A stretch of DNA of 64,000 bases, from NCBI RefSeq assembly GCF_026342355.1, contig NZ_JAPEMV010000001.1, positions 1,674,001-1,738,000 on the forward strand. The letters are read 5' to 3'. This document shows positions 53,035-60,762 of this stretch, one piece after another. The notes beneath the pieces were generated by a model. It had not been told where the DNA came from and did no database searches. It worked only from the letters and a program-made list of their open reading frames with translations. This DNA comes from Streptomyces sp. NBC_00249. GTDB lineage: Bacteria; Actinomycetota; Actinomycetes; Streptomycetales; Streptomycetaceae. Numbering within the stretch: the first letter of the stretch is position 1; every line of letters begins with the position of its first letter. A program made the translations under genes and the position numbers.

Positions 53035-55005
53035 ATGACGTCTTCGCGTTCCCCTCTTCCTCCCCTCTCCTCCCCCTCCTCCCCCTCCGGTTCCCCTTCT
53101 TCCGCCGTGTCCCGGCGGGGGCTGCTCGCGGCGGCCGGTGCCGTCGGGGCGGCGGGGCTCCTCGGGGCCTCGGCCGGCTCCGCCTCGGCCGCCTCCCCGG
53201 GCCGCGCCTCCGCCGCCCTGGTCATCCGCAACGCGCGGGTGTTCAGCGGGGTGGAACACGGCCGCCCGGCCCAGGCGGTGGCGGTCGGGCGGGACGGGAA
53301 GATCCTGGCCACGGGCACGGACGCGGCGCTGCGCCGGTACGTCGGCCGGGACACCGAGGTCGTCGACGCCCGCGGGAACACGGTGATGAGCGGCATCCAC
53401 GACGGGCACGTGCACCCGCTGGGCGCCGGGGACCGGTCGCTGCGGCCCTCGCTGGACGGGGCCGAGACCACCGAGGCCGGGCTCCGCACGGCCTTGACCG
53501 GGTTCCTCGCCGCCACCGGGGGCGCCGGGGCGGAGCCGGACCGCTGGCTGGTGGTGGAGGACTGGAACCCGGTCGGGCTGCTGCCCGCCGGGACCCTGCC
53601 CCACCACCGGATGCTGGACGCGCTGGCGACCCGGCGGCCGGTGATCCTGGTCGGCGGCGACGGGCACAACCTGTGGGCGAACCGGCGGGCCCTCGACATC
53701 GCCGGGATCACCGCCGCCACCCCCGACCCGGTGGGCGGCAGGATCGTGAGGGGGCCGGACGGGCAGCCGACGGGCGTGCTCAAGGACGACGCTCAGGAGC
53801 TGGTGAAGCGGCACGTCCCGCAGCCCTCCCGGGCGGAGCTGCTCGCGGCGTGCGCCGAGGTGCTGGAGCTGGCGGCCGCCTCCGGGGTCACCACGATGAT
53901 GGACGCCCTGGTCGGGCGGCACGAACTGGAGCTGTACCAGGAGCTGGCCGGGTCCGGCCGGCTGCCCCAGCGGATCGTCCCGGCGATCCGGCTCGACGTG
54001 GAGCGTACGAAGGACCCGGCGGGCGCGCTGGCGTACGCGCGGGGACTGCGGCGGGAGTTCGAAGGGGTACGCGGCCTGCGGTTCGGGACGGTGAAGGTGT
54101 TCCTCGACGGGGTCATCGAGTACCCGGCGCAGACGGCCGCGCTGCTGGAGCCGTACCTGGACGGGGCGGGCCGGCCGACGGACAACCGCGGCGAGCTCTA
54201 CGTGTCGGCCCAGGACTACGGACGGCTGACCGCGGCGTTCAACTCCGCCGGATGGCAGATGCACGCCCACGGGCTGGGCGACCGGGCGGTGCGCACGGCC
54301 CTGGACGGGTACGCGTACGCGCGCCGCGCGACGGGGCTGCGCGACCCGCGCAACGCCGTCGCGCACCTGCAACTCGTGGACCCCGCCGACCTGCGCCGCT
54401 TCGCGGAACTCGGGGTGGCGGCCTGCATGCAGCTCCAGTGGGCGGCCCGGGACACCTGGACGGTGGAGGCGCTGCTGCCCTGGATCGGGCCGCGGCGGCA
54501 CCGGTGGATGTACCCGGCACGGAGCCTGGAGGCGGCGGGAGCGCGGCTGGCCGGCGGCTCCGACTGGCCCGTGGACGACCTCCAGGTGTGGAACCAGCTG
54601 CGTACGGCGGTCGACCGGCAGGGGGCCGCCGGTACGGGCGAGCTGTACCGGGAGCTGGAGGGGCTGAGCCGGACCAGCGCCCTGCGGATGCACACGGCGG
54701 GGACGGCGTGGCAGCTGCGTCAGGAGGGGCTGACGGGAACGGTGGAGGAGGGCAGGGCGGCGGATCTGGTGGTGCTGGACCGGGACGTGACCCGCTGCCC
54801 GGTCGCGGACATCAGCGCAACCGAGGTGCGGATGACGCTGGTCGGGGGCCGGATGGTGCACGACGCGGACTCCTCGGCCGGGCGGGCGGCAGCGGCGCGG
54901 ACCGCCTCGGCCCGGGCGGCGCGCGCGGCGGCGGGGCCGCGGCCGGCCTCGTACGCGGCGGTGCACGGCGGACGGCACCGCGCGTGCGGCTGCGGCGCGA
55001 AGTGA
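53035..55005 (+). CDS. Tat-exported amidohydrolase, YtcJ type
   Basis: 656 aa. A Ser/Pro-rich start leads to a twin-arginine signal (SRRGLLAAAGAVGAAGLLG). The amidohydrolase-3/YtcJ domain begins at ~60: IRNARVFSGVEHG, HDGHVHPLGAGD with the metal HxH pair (~124-126), VKVFLDGVIEYPAQTAALLE, HAHGLGDRAVRTALDG (metal His), and LAGGSDWPVDDLQ with the catalytic Asp. Such enzymes hydrolyse formamides, ureas or similar C-N bonds; the substrate is unknown. The tail is Ala-rich and ends HRACGCGAK. Divergent from, and probably controlled by, the LacI-type regulator. Confidence 0.87.
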   Translation: MTSSRSPLPPLSSPSSPSGSPSSAVSRRGLLAAAGAVGAAGLLGASAGSASAASPGRASAALVIRNARVFSGVEHGRPAQAVAVGRDGKILATGTDAALRRYVGRDTEVVDARGNTVMSGIHDGHVHPLGAGDRSLRPSLDGAETTEAGLRTALTGFLAATGGAGAEPDRWLVVEDWNPVGLLPAGTLPHHRMLDALATRRPVILVGGDGHNLWANRRALDIAGITAATPDPVGGRIVRGPDGQPTGVLKDDAQELVKRHVPQPSRAELLAACAEVLELAAASGVTTMMDALVGRHELELYQELAGSGRLPQRIVPAIRLDVERTKDPAGALAYARGLRREFEGVRGLRFGTVKVFLDGVIEYPAQTAALLEPYLDGAGRPTDNRGELYVSAQDYGRLTAAFNSAGWQMHAHGLGDRAVRTALDGYAYARRATGLRDPRNAVAHLQLVDPADLRRFAELGVAACMQLQWAARDTWTVEALLPWIGPRRHRWMYPARSLEAAGARLAGGSDWPVDDLQVWNQLRTAVDRQGAAGTGELYRELEGLSRTSALRMHTAGTAWQLRQEGLTGTVEEGRAADLVVLDRDVTRCPVADISATEVRMTLVGGRMVHDADSSAGRAAAARTASARAARAAAGPRPASYAAVHGGRHRACGCGAK

Positions 55006-55071
55006 GGCTCCCGCGGCCCGCCACCGAACCGGAGGACTCAACTCCCCATCTTGTACCCGCTCCATGAGGAC

Positions 55072-55100
55072 GCGGGTCCCGCCAGGGCGGCGGGACCCGC
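55072..55100. terminator. Terminator of the amidohydrolase gene
   Basis: GCGGGTCCCGCC, 5-nt loop, exact complement; 67 nt past the stop. Confidence 0.75.
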
Positions 55101-55195
55101 CTCCCGGGAACGCCCGCGCCGGGCCGTCCCCTTCGGGCCCGGACCCGCGAGCTGACGGCGGGTGACACCCGTACGCCACACCCAGCGCGAGCGTC

Positions 55196-55211
55196 ATCTC
55201 ATATCTGAGAT
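55196..55211. promoter_or_regulatory. Inverted repeat over the promoter of the HTH-MurA fusion
   Basis: ATCTCA-TATC-TGAGAT, perfect 6-bp arms, ending 11 nt before the ATG. It covers the likely -10 region. The encoded N-terminal HTH is the obvious candidate ligand. Confidence 0.55.
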
Positions 55212-55222
55212 ACCGTGCACCC

Positions 55223-56752
55223 ATGGCAGACGACTACCTCGTACGCATCGGCAAGCTCATCCGTGACGCCCGTCAGCACCGGGGCTGGACACAGAGTCAG
55301 CTCGCCGACGCCCTAGGCACCAGCCAGAGTGCCGTGAACCGCATCGAACGCGGCAACCAGAACATCAGCCTTGAGATGATCGCCCGAATCGGCGAAGCGC
55401 TCGACAGCGAGATCGTCTCCCTGGGCTACGCCGGCCCGATGCACCTGCGCGTGGTCGGCGGCCGCCGCCTGTCCGGCGCCATCGACGTCAAGACGAGCAA
55501 GAACGCCTGTGTTGCCCTGCTTTGCGCCTCGCTCCTCAACAAGGGCCGTACGGTCCTGCGCCGCGTCGCCCGCATCGAGGAGGTCTACCGCCTCCTGGAG
55601 GTCCTGAACTCCATCGGCGTCCGCACCCGCTGGATCAACGACGGCGTCGACCTGGAGATCGTCCCGCCGGCCCGCCTCGACATGGAGTCGATGGACGCGG
55701 ACGCGGCCCGCCGCACCCGGAGCATCATCATGTTCCTGGGCCCCCTGCTGCACCGCATGGACCACTTCCGCCTGCCGTACGCGGGCGGCTGCGACCTCGG
55801 CACCCGCACCATCGAGCCGCACATGATCGCCCTGCGCCGCTTCGGCCTGGACATCACCGCGACCGAGGGCATCTACCACGCGCAGGTCGAGGCGGGGGTC
55901 TCCCCCGACCGCCCGATCGTGCTGACCGAGCGCGGGGACACGGTCACCGAGAACGCCCTGCTCGCCGCGGCCCGCCACGACGGGGTCACGGTCATCCGCA
56001 ACGCCTCCTCCAACTACATGGTCCAGGACCTGTGCTTCTTCCTGGAGGCGCTGGGCGTCGAGGTCGAGGGCATCGGCACGACCACCCTCACCGTCCACGG
56101 CGTCCCCGTGATCGACGTCGACGTGGACTACTCCCCCTCCGAGGACCCGGTCGAGGCGATGAGCCTGCTGGCCGCCGCAGTGGTCACCGAGTCGGAGCTG
56201 ACGATCCGCCGGGTCCCGATCGAGTTCATGGAGATCGAGCTCGCGGTCCTGGAGGAGATGGGCCTCGACCACGACCGTTCGGCCGAGTACGTCGCCGACA
56301 ACGGCCGCACCCGCCTCGTCGACCTCACGGTCCGCCCCTCCAAGCTCGAAGCCCCCATCGACAAGATCCACCCGATGCCCTTCCCCGGGCTGAACATCGA
56401 CAACGTCCCGTTCTTCGCGGCCATCGCCGCCGTCGCCCAGGGCCAGACCCTGATCCACGACTGGGTGTACGACAACCGGGCCATCTACCTGACGGACCTC
56501 AACCGCCTCGGCGGCCGCCTCCAGCTCCTGGACCCCCACCGCGTCCTGGTCGAAGGCCCCACCCGCTGGCGCGCGGCCGAGATGATGTGCCCGCCGGCCC
56601 TGCGCCCGGCGGTGGTCGTCCTCCTCGCGATGATGGCGGCGGAAGGCACCTCGGTGCTGCGCAACGTCTACGTCATCAACCGCGGCTACGAGGAACTCGC
56701 CGAACGCCTCAACTCCGTGGGCGCGCAGATCGAGATCTTCCGCGACATCTAG
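55223..56752 (+). CDS. HTH-fused UDP-GlcNAc 1-carboxyvinyltransferase (MurA paralogue)
   Basis: 509 aa. Residues ~1-70 are an XRE/Cro-C1 HTH (IGKLIRDARQHRGWTQSQLA, LGTSQSAVNRIERGNQNIS). Residues ~74-509 are a full EPSP-synthase-type MurA fold: GAIDVKTSKNACVALLCASL keeps the Lys-Asn pair that binds phosphoenolpyruvate, and RLPYAGGCDLGTRTIEPH keeps the loop Cys. Other motifs are PMPFPGLNIDNVPFFAAIAA and VLRNVYVINRGYEELAERL. Ordinary MurA is ~420-450 aa without HTH. It may be an enzyme that senses a wall precursor and regulates transcription, or a catalytically active paralogue with autoregulation. No ribosome site is seen. A MITE is inserted at its stop codon. Confidence 0.9.
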   Translation: MADDYLVRIGKLIRDARQHRGWTQSQLADALGTSQSAVNRIERGNQNISLEMIARIGEALDSEIVSLGYAGPMHLRVVGGRRLSGAIDVKTSKNACVALLCASLLNKGRTVLRRVARIEEVYRLLEVLNSIGVRTRWINDGVDLEIVPPARLDMESMDADAARRTRSIIMFLGPLLHRMDHFRLPYAGGCDLGTRTIEPHMIALRRFGLDITATEGIYHAQVEAGVSPDRPIVLTERGDTVTENALLAAARHDGVTVIRNASSNYMVQDLCFFLEALGVEVEGIGTTTLTVHGVPVIDVDVDYSPSEDPVEAMSLLAAAVVTESELTIRRVPIEFMEIELAVLEEMGLDHDRSAEYVADNGRTRLVDLTVRPSKLEAPIDKIHPMPFPGLNIDNVPFFAAIAAVAQGQTLIHDWVYDNRAIYLTDLNRLGGRLQLLDPHRVLVEGPTRWRAAEMMCPPALRPAVVVLLAMMAAEGTSVLRNVYVINRGYEELAERLNSVGAQIEIFRDI

Positions 56753-56945
56753 TGCTGTGGCCGGAAAGGTTTGCCGGGTCGCGGTGTCCGGTGCATGGGG
56801 TCTCCCCAGGCCCGCAGGGCCGAGGGGAAGCCTCGCAAGGCGGAGGGCCGTCGCTTGTGCTGGACGTACTCGGGTGGTCCGACAACGCGGCGAGGTGCCG
56901 TGCCGGGCGCCGTGACACGGTGAACCTTTCCGGTCACAGCACTAG
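56749..56945. mobile_element. 189-bp MITE with CTAG target duplication
   Basis: CTAG flanks both ends (56749-56752 and 56942-56945). Between them, 19-bp terminal inverted repeats TGCTGTGGCCGGAAAGGTT (56753-56771) and AACCTTTCCGGTCACAGCA (56923-56941) match with one mismatch. There is no transposase gene inside, so it is a non-autonomous derivative of an IS. The TAG stop of the MurA-like gene lies within the left CTAG and is preserved by the duplication. Confidence 0.85.
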
Positions 56946-57118
56946 CAGCCCGGCCGTACCGGGCCATGGGGCCCCCTCGTCCTGCGCGCAGGACGAGGGG
57001 GCCTCGGCCATTTCCCCGGACGGTGGTTTTCGGTCGGGTGGCCGGGGAACGGCCTCGTCGGGAAGGGGGTGGGGGCGGCAGAATCGGGGCTGTCGGTACG
57101 GTTTCTGAGGGGGCGGCC
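56753..57118. other. Gene-free stretch: MITE, terminator, P450 promoter region
   Basis: 366 bp. The MITE fills the first half, a strong hairpin lies at 56970-57003, and about 115 bp before the P450 start hold no further recognisable signal. Confidence 0.6.
56970..57003 (+). terminator. Terminator now separated from the MurA-like gene by the MITE
   Basis: A 16-bp perfect stem (GGCCCCCTCGTCCTGC and complement) around two bases. Without the MITE it would lie about 25 nt after the stop codon. Confidence 0.8.
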
Positions 57119-58510
57119 ATGGCAGTGGAAACAGGGCAGGGCACGGGCGCGGGTACGGGGATCCCCGACCTGGAGGGGGTTCCGCTGCTCGGGTCGCTGC
57201 TGGACCTGAAGGCCGACTCGCTCGGTACCTACCTGCGCGCCCAGCAGCGGCACGGGGACGTCGTACGGATCTCCGCCGGCCCGCCCGGCCTGCGCACCGA
57301 GCTGTACTGCGTGTTCTCGGCCGAGGGCGCCCAGCGGGTGCTGGCCTCGGAGGCGGCCAACTTCCGCAAGGACAACTCCTTCTACCAGGAGGTCCGGGAC
57401 TCCTTCGGCAACGGGCTGCTGACCAGCCAGGACGAGGACTACCTGCGCCAGCGCCGGCTGGTGCAGCCCCTGTTCACCCGCAAGCGGGTGGACGGCTACG
57501 CCCAGGCCGTCGCCGCCGAAACCGACGCCGTGCTCGCCTCCTGGACGGAGGCGCGGGACGGCATCGTCGACGTGTCCGCCGAGATGATGCACCTGGCCCT
57601 GCGCGCGGTGGCCCGGATCCTCTTCGGCACCGACGTGGAGCGGACCGTGGACGTGGTCGACCGGTGCTTCCCGGTGATCACGGAGTACGTGCTGCGCCGC
57701 GGCTACTCCCCCGCCAACATCCCGCGCGCCTGGCCGACCCCCGGCAACCGGCGGGCCGCCGCCGCGCTGGACGAGCTGTACGCCGTCTGCGACGGGATCA
57801 TCTCCGGGCGGCGCGGGGCGTCCGCCGGGGACGACGGGCGGGGTGAGGACCTGCTGACGCTGCTCGCCGCCGCGCAGAGCGCGGACGACGCCGCCTTCGA
57901 CGCCACCGAGCTCCGCGACCAGGTGCTGATCTTCCTGCTGGCCGGGCACGAGACGACGGCGACCTCGCTGGCCTTCGCCCTGCACCTGCTCGGCCGCCAC
58001 CCGGAGGAGCAGGCGCGGGCCCGGGAGGAGATCTCCCGGGTCCTGGGCGACCGTACGCCGGAGGCCGCCGACCTGGACCGTCTCCCGTACCTGACGCAGG
58101 TCCTCAAGGAGGCCATGCGGCTCTACCCGGCGGCTCCGGTGATCGGGCGCCGGGCGGTCGCGGCGACCGAGATCGGCGGGCACACCGTTCCGGCGGGCGC
58201 CGACGTGATCCTGGCGCCGTGGGTGACGCACCGCCACCCCGCCTACTGGAGCGAGCCGGACCGTTTCGACCCGTCCCGCTTCACCGCCGAGGCGGAGGCG
58301 GGGCGGCCCCGCTACGCCTGGTTCCCCTTCGGCGGCGGGCCGCGCGCCTGCATCGGGCAGCACTTCTCGATGCTGGAGTCGGTGCTCGCGCTCGCGATGA
58401 TCCTTCGCGCCTACGAGTTCGAGGCCGTGGACACGGAGATCCCGGTGAGCGCCGGGATCACCCTGCGGACGCTCGGCCCGGCCCGCTGCCGGATCGTGCC
58501 GGTGAACTAG
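57119..58510 (+). CDS. Cytochrome P450
   Basis: 463 aa soluble P450. The oxygen-activation helix reads LLAGHETTATSLAFAL, the ExxR helix LKEAMRLYPAAP, and the haem loop FPFGGGPRACIGQHF, whose Cys is the axial ligand. Length and motifs (GHETTA, PFGGGPR) resemble the fatty-acid/alkane-hydroxylase-like CYP groups more than the typical ~400-aa Streptomyces biosynthetic P450s. No ferredoxin gene is adjacent, and the substrate is unknown. ATG 57119 has GAGGGGG five bases upstream. Its TAG stop shares the tetranucleotide CTAG with the stop of the convergent lipoprotein gene. Confidence 0.93.
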   Translation: MAVETGQGTGAGTGIPDLEGVPLLGSLLDLKADSLGTYLRAQQRHGDVVRISAGPPGLRTELYCVFSAEGAQRVLASEAANFRKDNSFYQEVRDSFGNGLLTSQDEDYLRQRRLVQPLFTRKRVDGYAQAVAAETDAVLASWTEARDGIVDVSAEMMHLALRAVARILFGTDVERTVDVVDRCFPVITEYVLRRGYSPANIPRAWPTPGNRRAAAALDELYAVCDGIISGRRGASAGDDGRGEDLLTLLAAAQSADDAAFDATELRDQVLIFLLAGHETTATSLAFALHLLGRHPEEQARAREEISRVLGDRTPEAADLDRLPYLTQVLKEAMRLYPAAPVIGRRAVAATEIGGHTVPAGADVILAPWVTHRHPAYWSEPDRFDPSRFTAEAEAGRPRYAWFPFGGGPRACIGQHFSMLESVLALAMILRAYEFEAVDTEIPVSAGITLRTLGPARCRIVPVN

Positions 58511-59079
58511 CGGTAGTCGTCCGGGTGGTCCTGCATCCAGCTGTTGATCTCGTCGCGGGTGGAGATCAGGGTGGTCTGGTGCTTCTTCAGGTTCTCGAAG
58601 CTCCGGTCGCCGCCGAGTTCCTTGTCGAGCTTCACGATGAGGGCGATCGGCTCCGGGAAGTGGCCCGGCCCCTTGGCGTCGGCCTTCATGGCGCGGTCCA
58701 TGCGGTGGAGCTCGTCGTAGACCCGCCCGAGGAAGTAGGCGCAGTTGCCCGGGGTGCAGGACTCGCCCAGGGTGGCCTGGAGTCCCGCGAAGGCGTCCCG
58801 GACCAGCTCGGCCGGCGGGGAGGCGAGGGCCCCGGGGGACGACGGGGAGCCCGGGGAGGCCGACGCGCCGCGTGAGGGCGTGGCGGAGGCCGAGGTCGAG
58901 GCCGAAGGTGCGGCGGACGGCGGGGCCGACGCCGAGGGTGCCGAGGCGGAGGCCGAGGCGGAGGCGGAGGCGGAGGCTGTGGCGGACGGCTTCTCCTCGC
59001 CGCCGCAGCCGACGGCGAACGCCGCCAGAGTGACGGTCAGCGCCGCGAGCGCCGCTCCGCGCATGGTCGATCCGTACAT
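58507..59079 (-). CDS. Ser/Ala-rich lipoprotein
   Basis: 190 aa. A lipoprotein signal with lipobox AVGC (Cys ~25) precedes a low-complexity Ala/Ser/Pro linker of about 60 residues, which at DNA level is a GAGGCC/GAGGCG microrepeat (~58920-58985) prone to slippage. A C-terminal domain (~90-190) has two close Cys in SCTPGNCAYF and a helical ELHRMDRAMKADAKG. No family recognised. The ATG at 59079 has GGGGGA upstream. Convergent with P450. Confidence 0.8.
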   Translation of the reverse strand: MYGSTMRGAALAALTVTLAAFAVGCGGEEKPSATASASASASASASAPSASAPPSAAPSASTSASATPSRGASASPGSPSSPGALASPPAELVRDAFAGLQATLGESCTPGNCAYFLGRVYDELHRMDRAMKADAKGPGHFPEPIALIVKLDKELGGDRSFENLKKHQTTLISTRDEINSWMQDHPDDYR

Positions 59080-59113
59080 TGGTGTCCCCCCGTGGTCCGA
59101 TGATCAGTCGACC

Positions 59114-60679
59114 CTACCGACCCTTGTCCTCCGGGACCGGCGCAGGGGTGTGATTGCCCTGGAGCCGTTCGAGGTCCGAGGGTCTGACCTGGATGACGAA
59201 CACCGCGATGAGCGCCCCGACCAGGGTGAACAGCGCCGCCACCACGAACGCCGCGCTCACGCCGGAGGTGAGCACCTGGTCGGCCCAGGGTTTGGGGAGC
59301 TGCCCGGTGCGCGCGAAGAGGGCCTTCTGCACGGGTCCGGCCGTCTGCAGGAAGGCCGGCACCTGCTCCTTGGCCTCGTTGCGGCTGGCCGTGCCGAAGA
59401 CGGTGACCAGGATCGACAGCCCGAGCGAACCGCCGACCTGCTGCATCGTGTTGAGCAGCCCGGAGGCCGCACCCGACTCCCGGTCGGCGACGTTGGACAG
59501 GGCCATCAGCGTCAGCGAGACGAACTGCAGTCCCATACCGGTGGCGAAGACGAGTATCGGGCCGAGGATGCTGCCCAGGTACGTGGAGTGGACGTCGGTC
59601 CGCGTCAGCCAGGCCAGTCCGGCCGCGCAGCACAGCGCACCCGTGACCATGAAGGGTTTCGGCCCGAACCTGGGCAGCATTTGGGAGGCGAACCCGGCCG
59701 CCAGCGCGACCATGACGCTGACCGGCAGGAAGGCGAGGCCGGCGTCCAGCGGGCTGAAGCCGAGGACGTTCTGCACGAAGAGCGTCAGGAAGAAGAACAT
59801 GCCGAAGATCGCGCAGGCGAGGAAGAGCATGATCCCGTACGTCCCGGCGCGGTTGCGGTCGGCGAACATGTGCAGCGGGGTGATCGGCTGGGGCGAGCGC
59901 CGCTCGTTGAGGACGAACAGGGCGAGCAGGACCACGGCGGCGACGAAGGAGCCGATGGTGACCGCGTCGCGCCAGCCTTCCTGGGAGGCGCGGATGAACC
60001 CGTAGACGAGGGCGACCATGCCCGCGGTGGACAGCAGCGCGCCCATGACGTCGAAGTGTCCGGGGTGGCGTTCGGACTCGTGCAGGACGCGGGAGGCGAG
60101 CAGGGCGATCAGCAGGGCGATGGGGACGTTGACGAAGAACACCCAGCGCCAGTCGAGCCATTCGACGAGGATGCCGCCGGCCAGGAGCCCGATCGCGCCG
60201 CCGCCGGCCGAGACGGCCGCGAAGACGCCGAAGGCCCGGTTGCGGGCGGGGCCTTCGCGGAAGGTGGTGGTGATCAGGGCGAGCGAGGTCGGGGAGGCGA
60301 TGGCGCCGCCGACTCCCTGGAGGGCCCGGGCGGCCATCAGCTGTCCCTCGTTCTGGGCGAGTCCGCCGAGGAGGGAGGCCAGGCCGAAGAGCAGGACACC
60401 GAAGACGAAGACGCGCTTCCTGCCGAGGATGTCGCCGGTGCGGCCGCCCAGGAGGAGCAGGCCGCCGAAGGTGAGCGTGTACGCGTTGACGACCCAGGAC
60501 AGGCTCTCGGTGGAGAAGTCGAGCGCGGTCTGGATGTGTGGTAGCGCGATGTTCACGATGGTGATGTCGAGAACGACCATGAGCTGACAGGAGGCGATCA
60601 CGAACAGGGCCAGCCCGTTTCCGCTCCCTCGGACCTTGCCGTCGGTCCCGTTGCTGGTCGGCAGTGCGTTCGGGTCCAC
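59114..60679 (-). CDS. MFS transporter, DHA2 (14-TM, EmrB/QacA) family
   Basis: 521 aa, about 14 membrane segments. Motif C-like and D1 regions are present: LMVVLDITIVNIALPHIQ (TM1), WVVNAYTLTFGGLLLLGGRT, GDILGRKRVFV (motif A), LQGVGGAIASPTSLALI, and AGGGAIGLLAGGIL (motif C of drug antiporters). It probably exports a drug or metabolite in exchange for protons. GTG 60679 is the start; no clear ribosome site. No TetR gene is adjacent. Divergent from the S9 peptidase gene with 83 bp between. Confidence 0.92.
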   Translation of the reverse strand: MDPNALPTSNGTDGKVRGSGNGLALFVIASCQLMVVLDITIVNIALPHIQTALDFSTESLSWVVNAYTLTFGGLLLLGGRTGDILGRKRVFVFGVLLFGLASLLGGLAQNEGQLMAARALQGVGGAIASPTSLALITTTFREGPARNRAFGVFAAVSAGGGAIGLLAGGILVEWLDWRWVFFVNVPIALLIALLASRVLHESERHPGHFDVMGALLSTAGMVALVYGFIRASQEGWRDAVTIGSFVAAVVLLALFVLNERRSPQPITPLHMFADRNRAGTYGIMLFLACAIFGMFFFLTLFVQNVLGFSPLDAGLAFLPVSVMVALAAGFASQMLPRFGPKPFMVTGALCCAAGLAWLTRTDVHSTYLGSILGPILVFATGMGLQFVSLTLMALSNVADRESGAASGLLNTMQQVGGSLGLSILVTVFGTASRNEAKEQVPAFLQTAGPVQKALFARTGQLPKPWADQVLTSGVSAAFVVAALFTLVGALIAVFVIQVRPSDLERLQGNHTPAPVPEDKGR

Positions 60680-60762
60680 TAGTCGACGCTATGCCCGCAC
60701 CCCAAGGGTCACCACTCGAATGGCCTATGCTGTGTGACATTGCACATGCCACACTGAGATCC

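Noticed and set aside
60731..60750. CRP-like TGTG...CACA sequence before the S9 peptidase gene
   Set aside because: The half-site spacing does not fit a CRP site.
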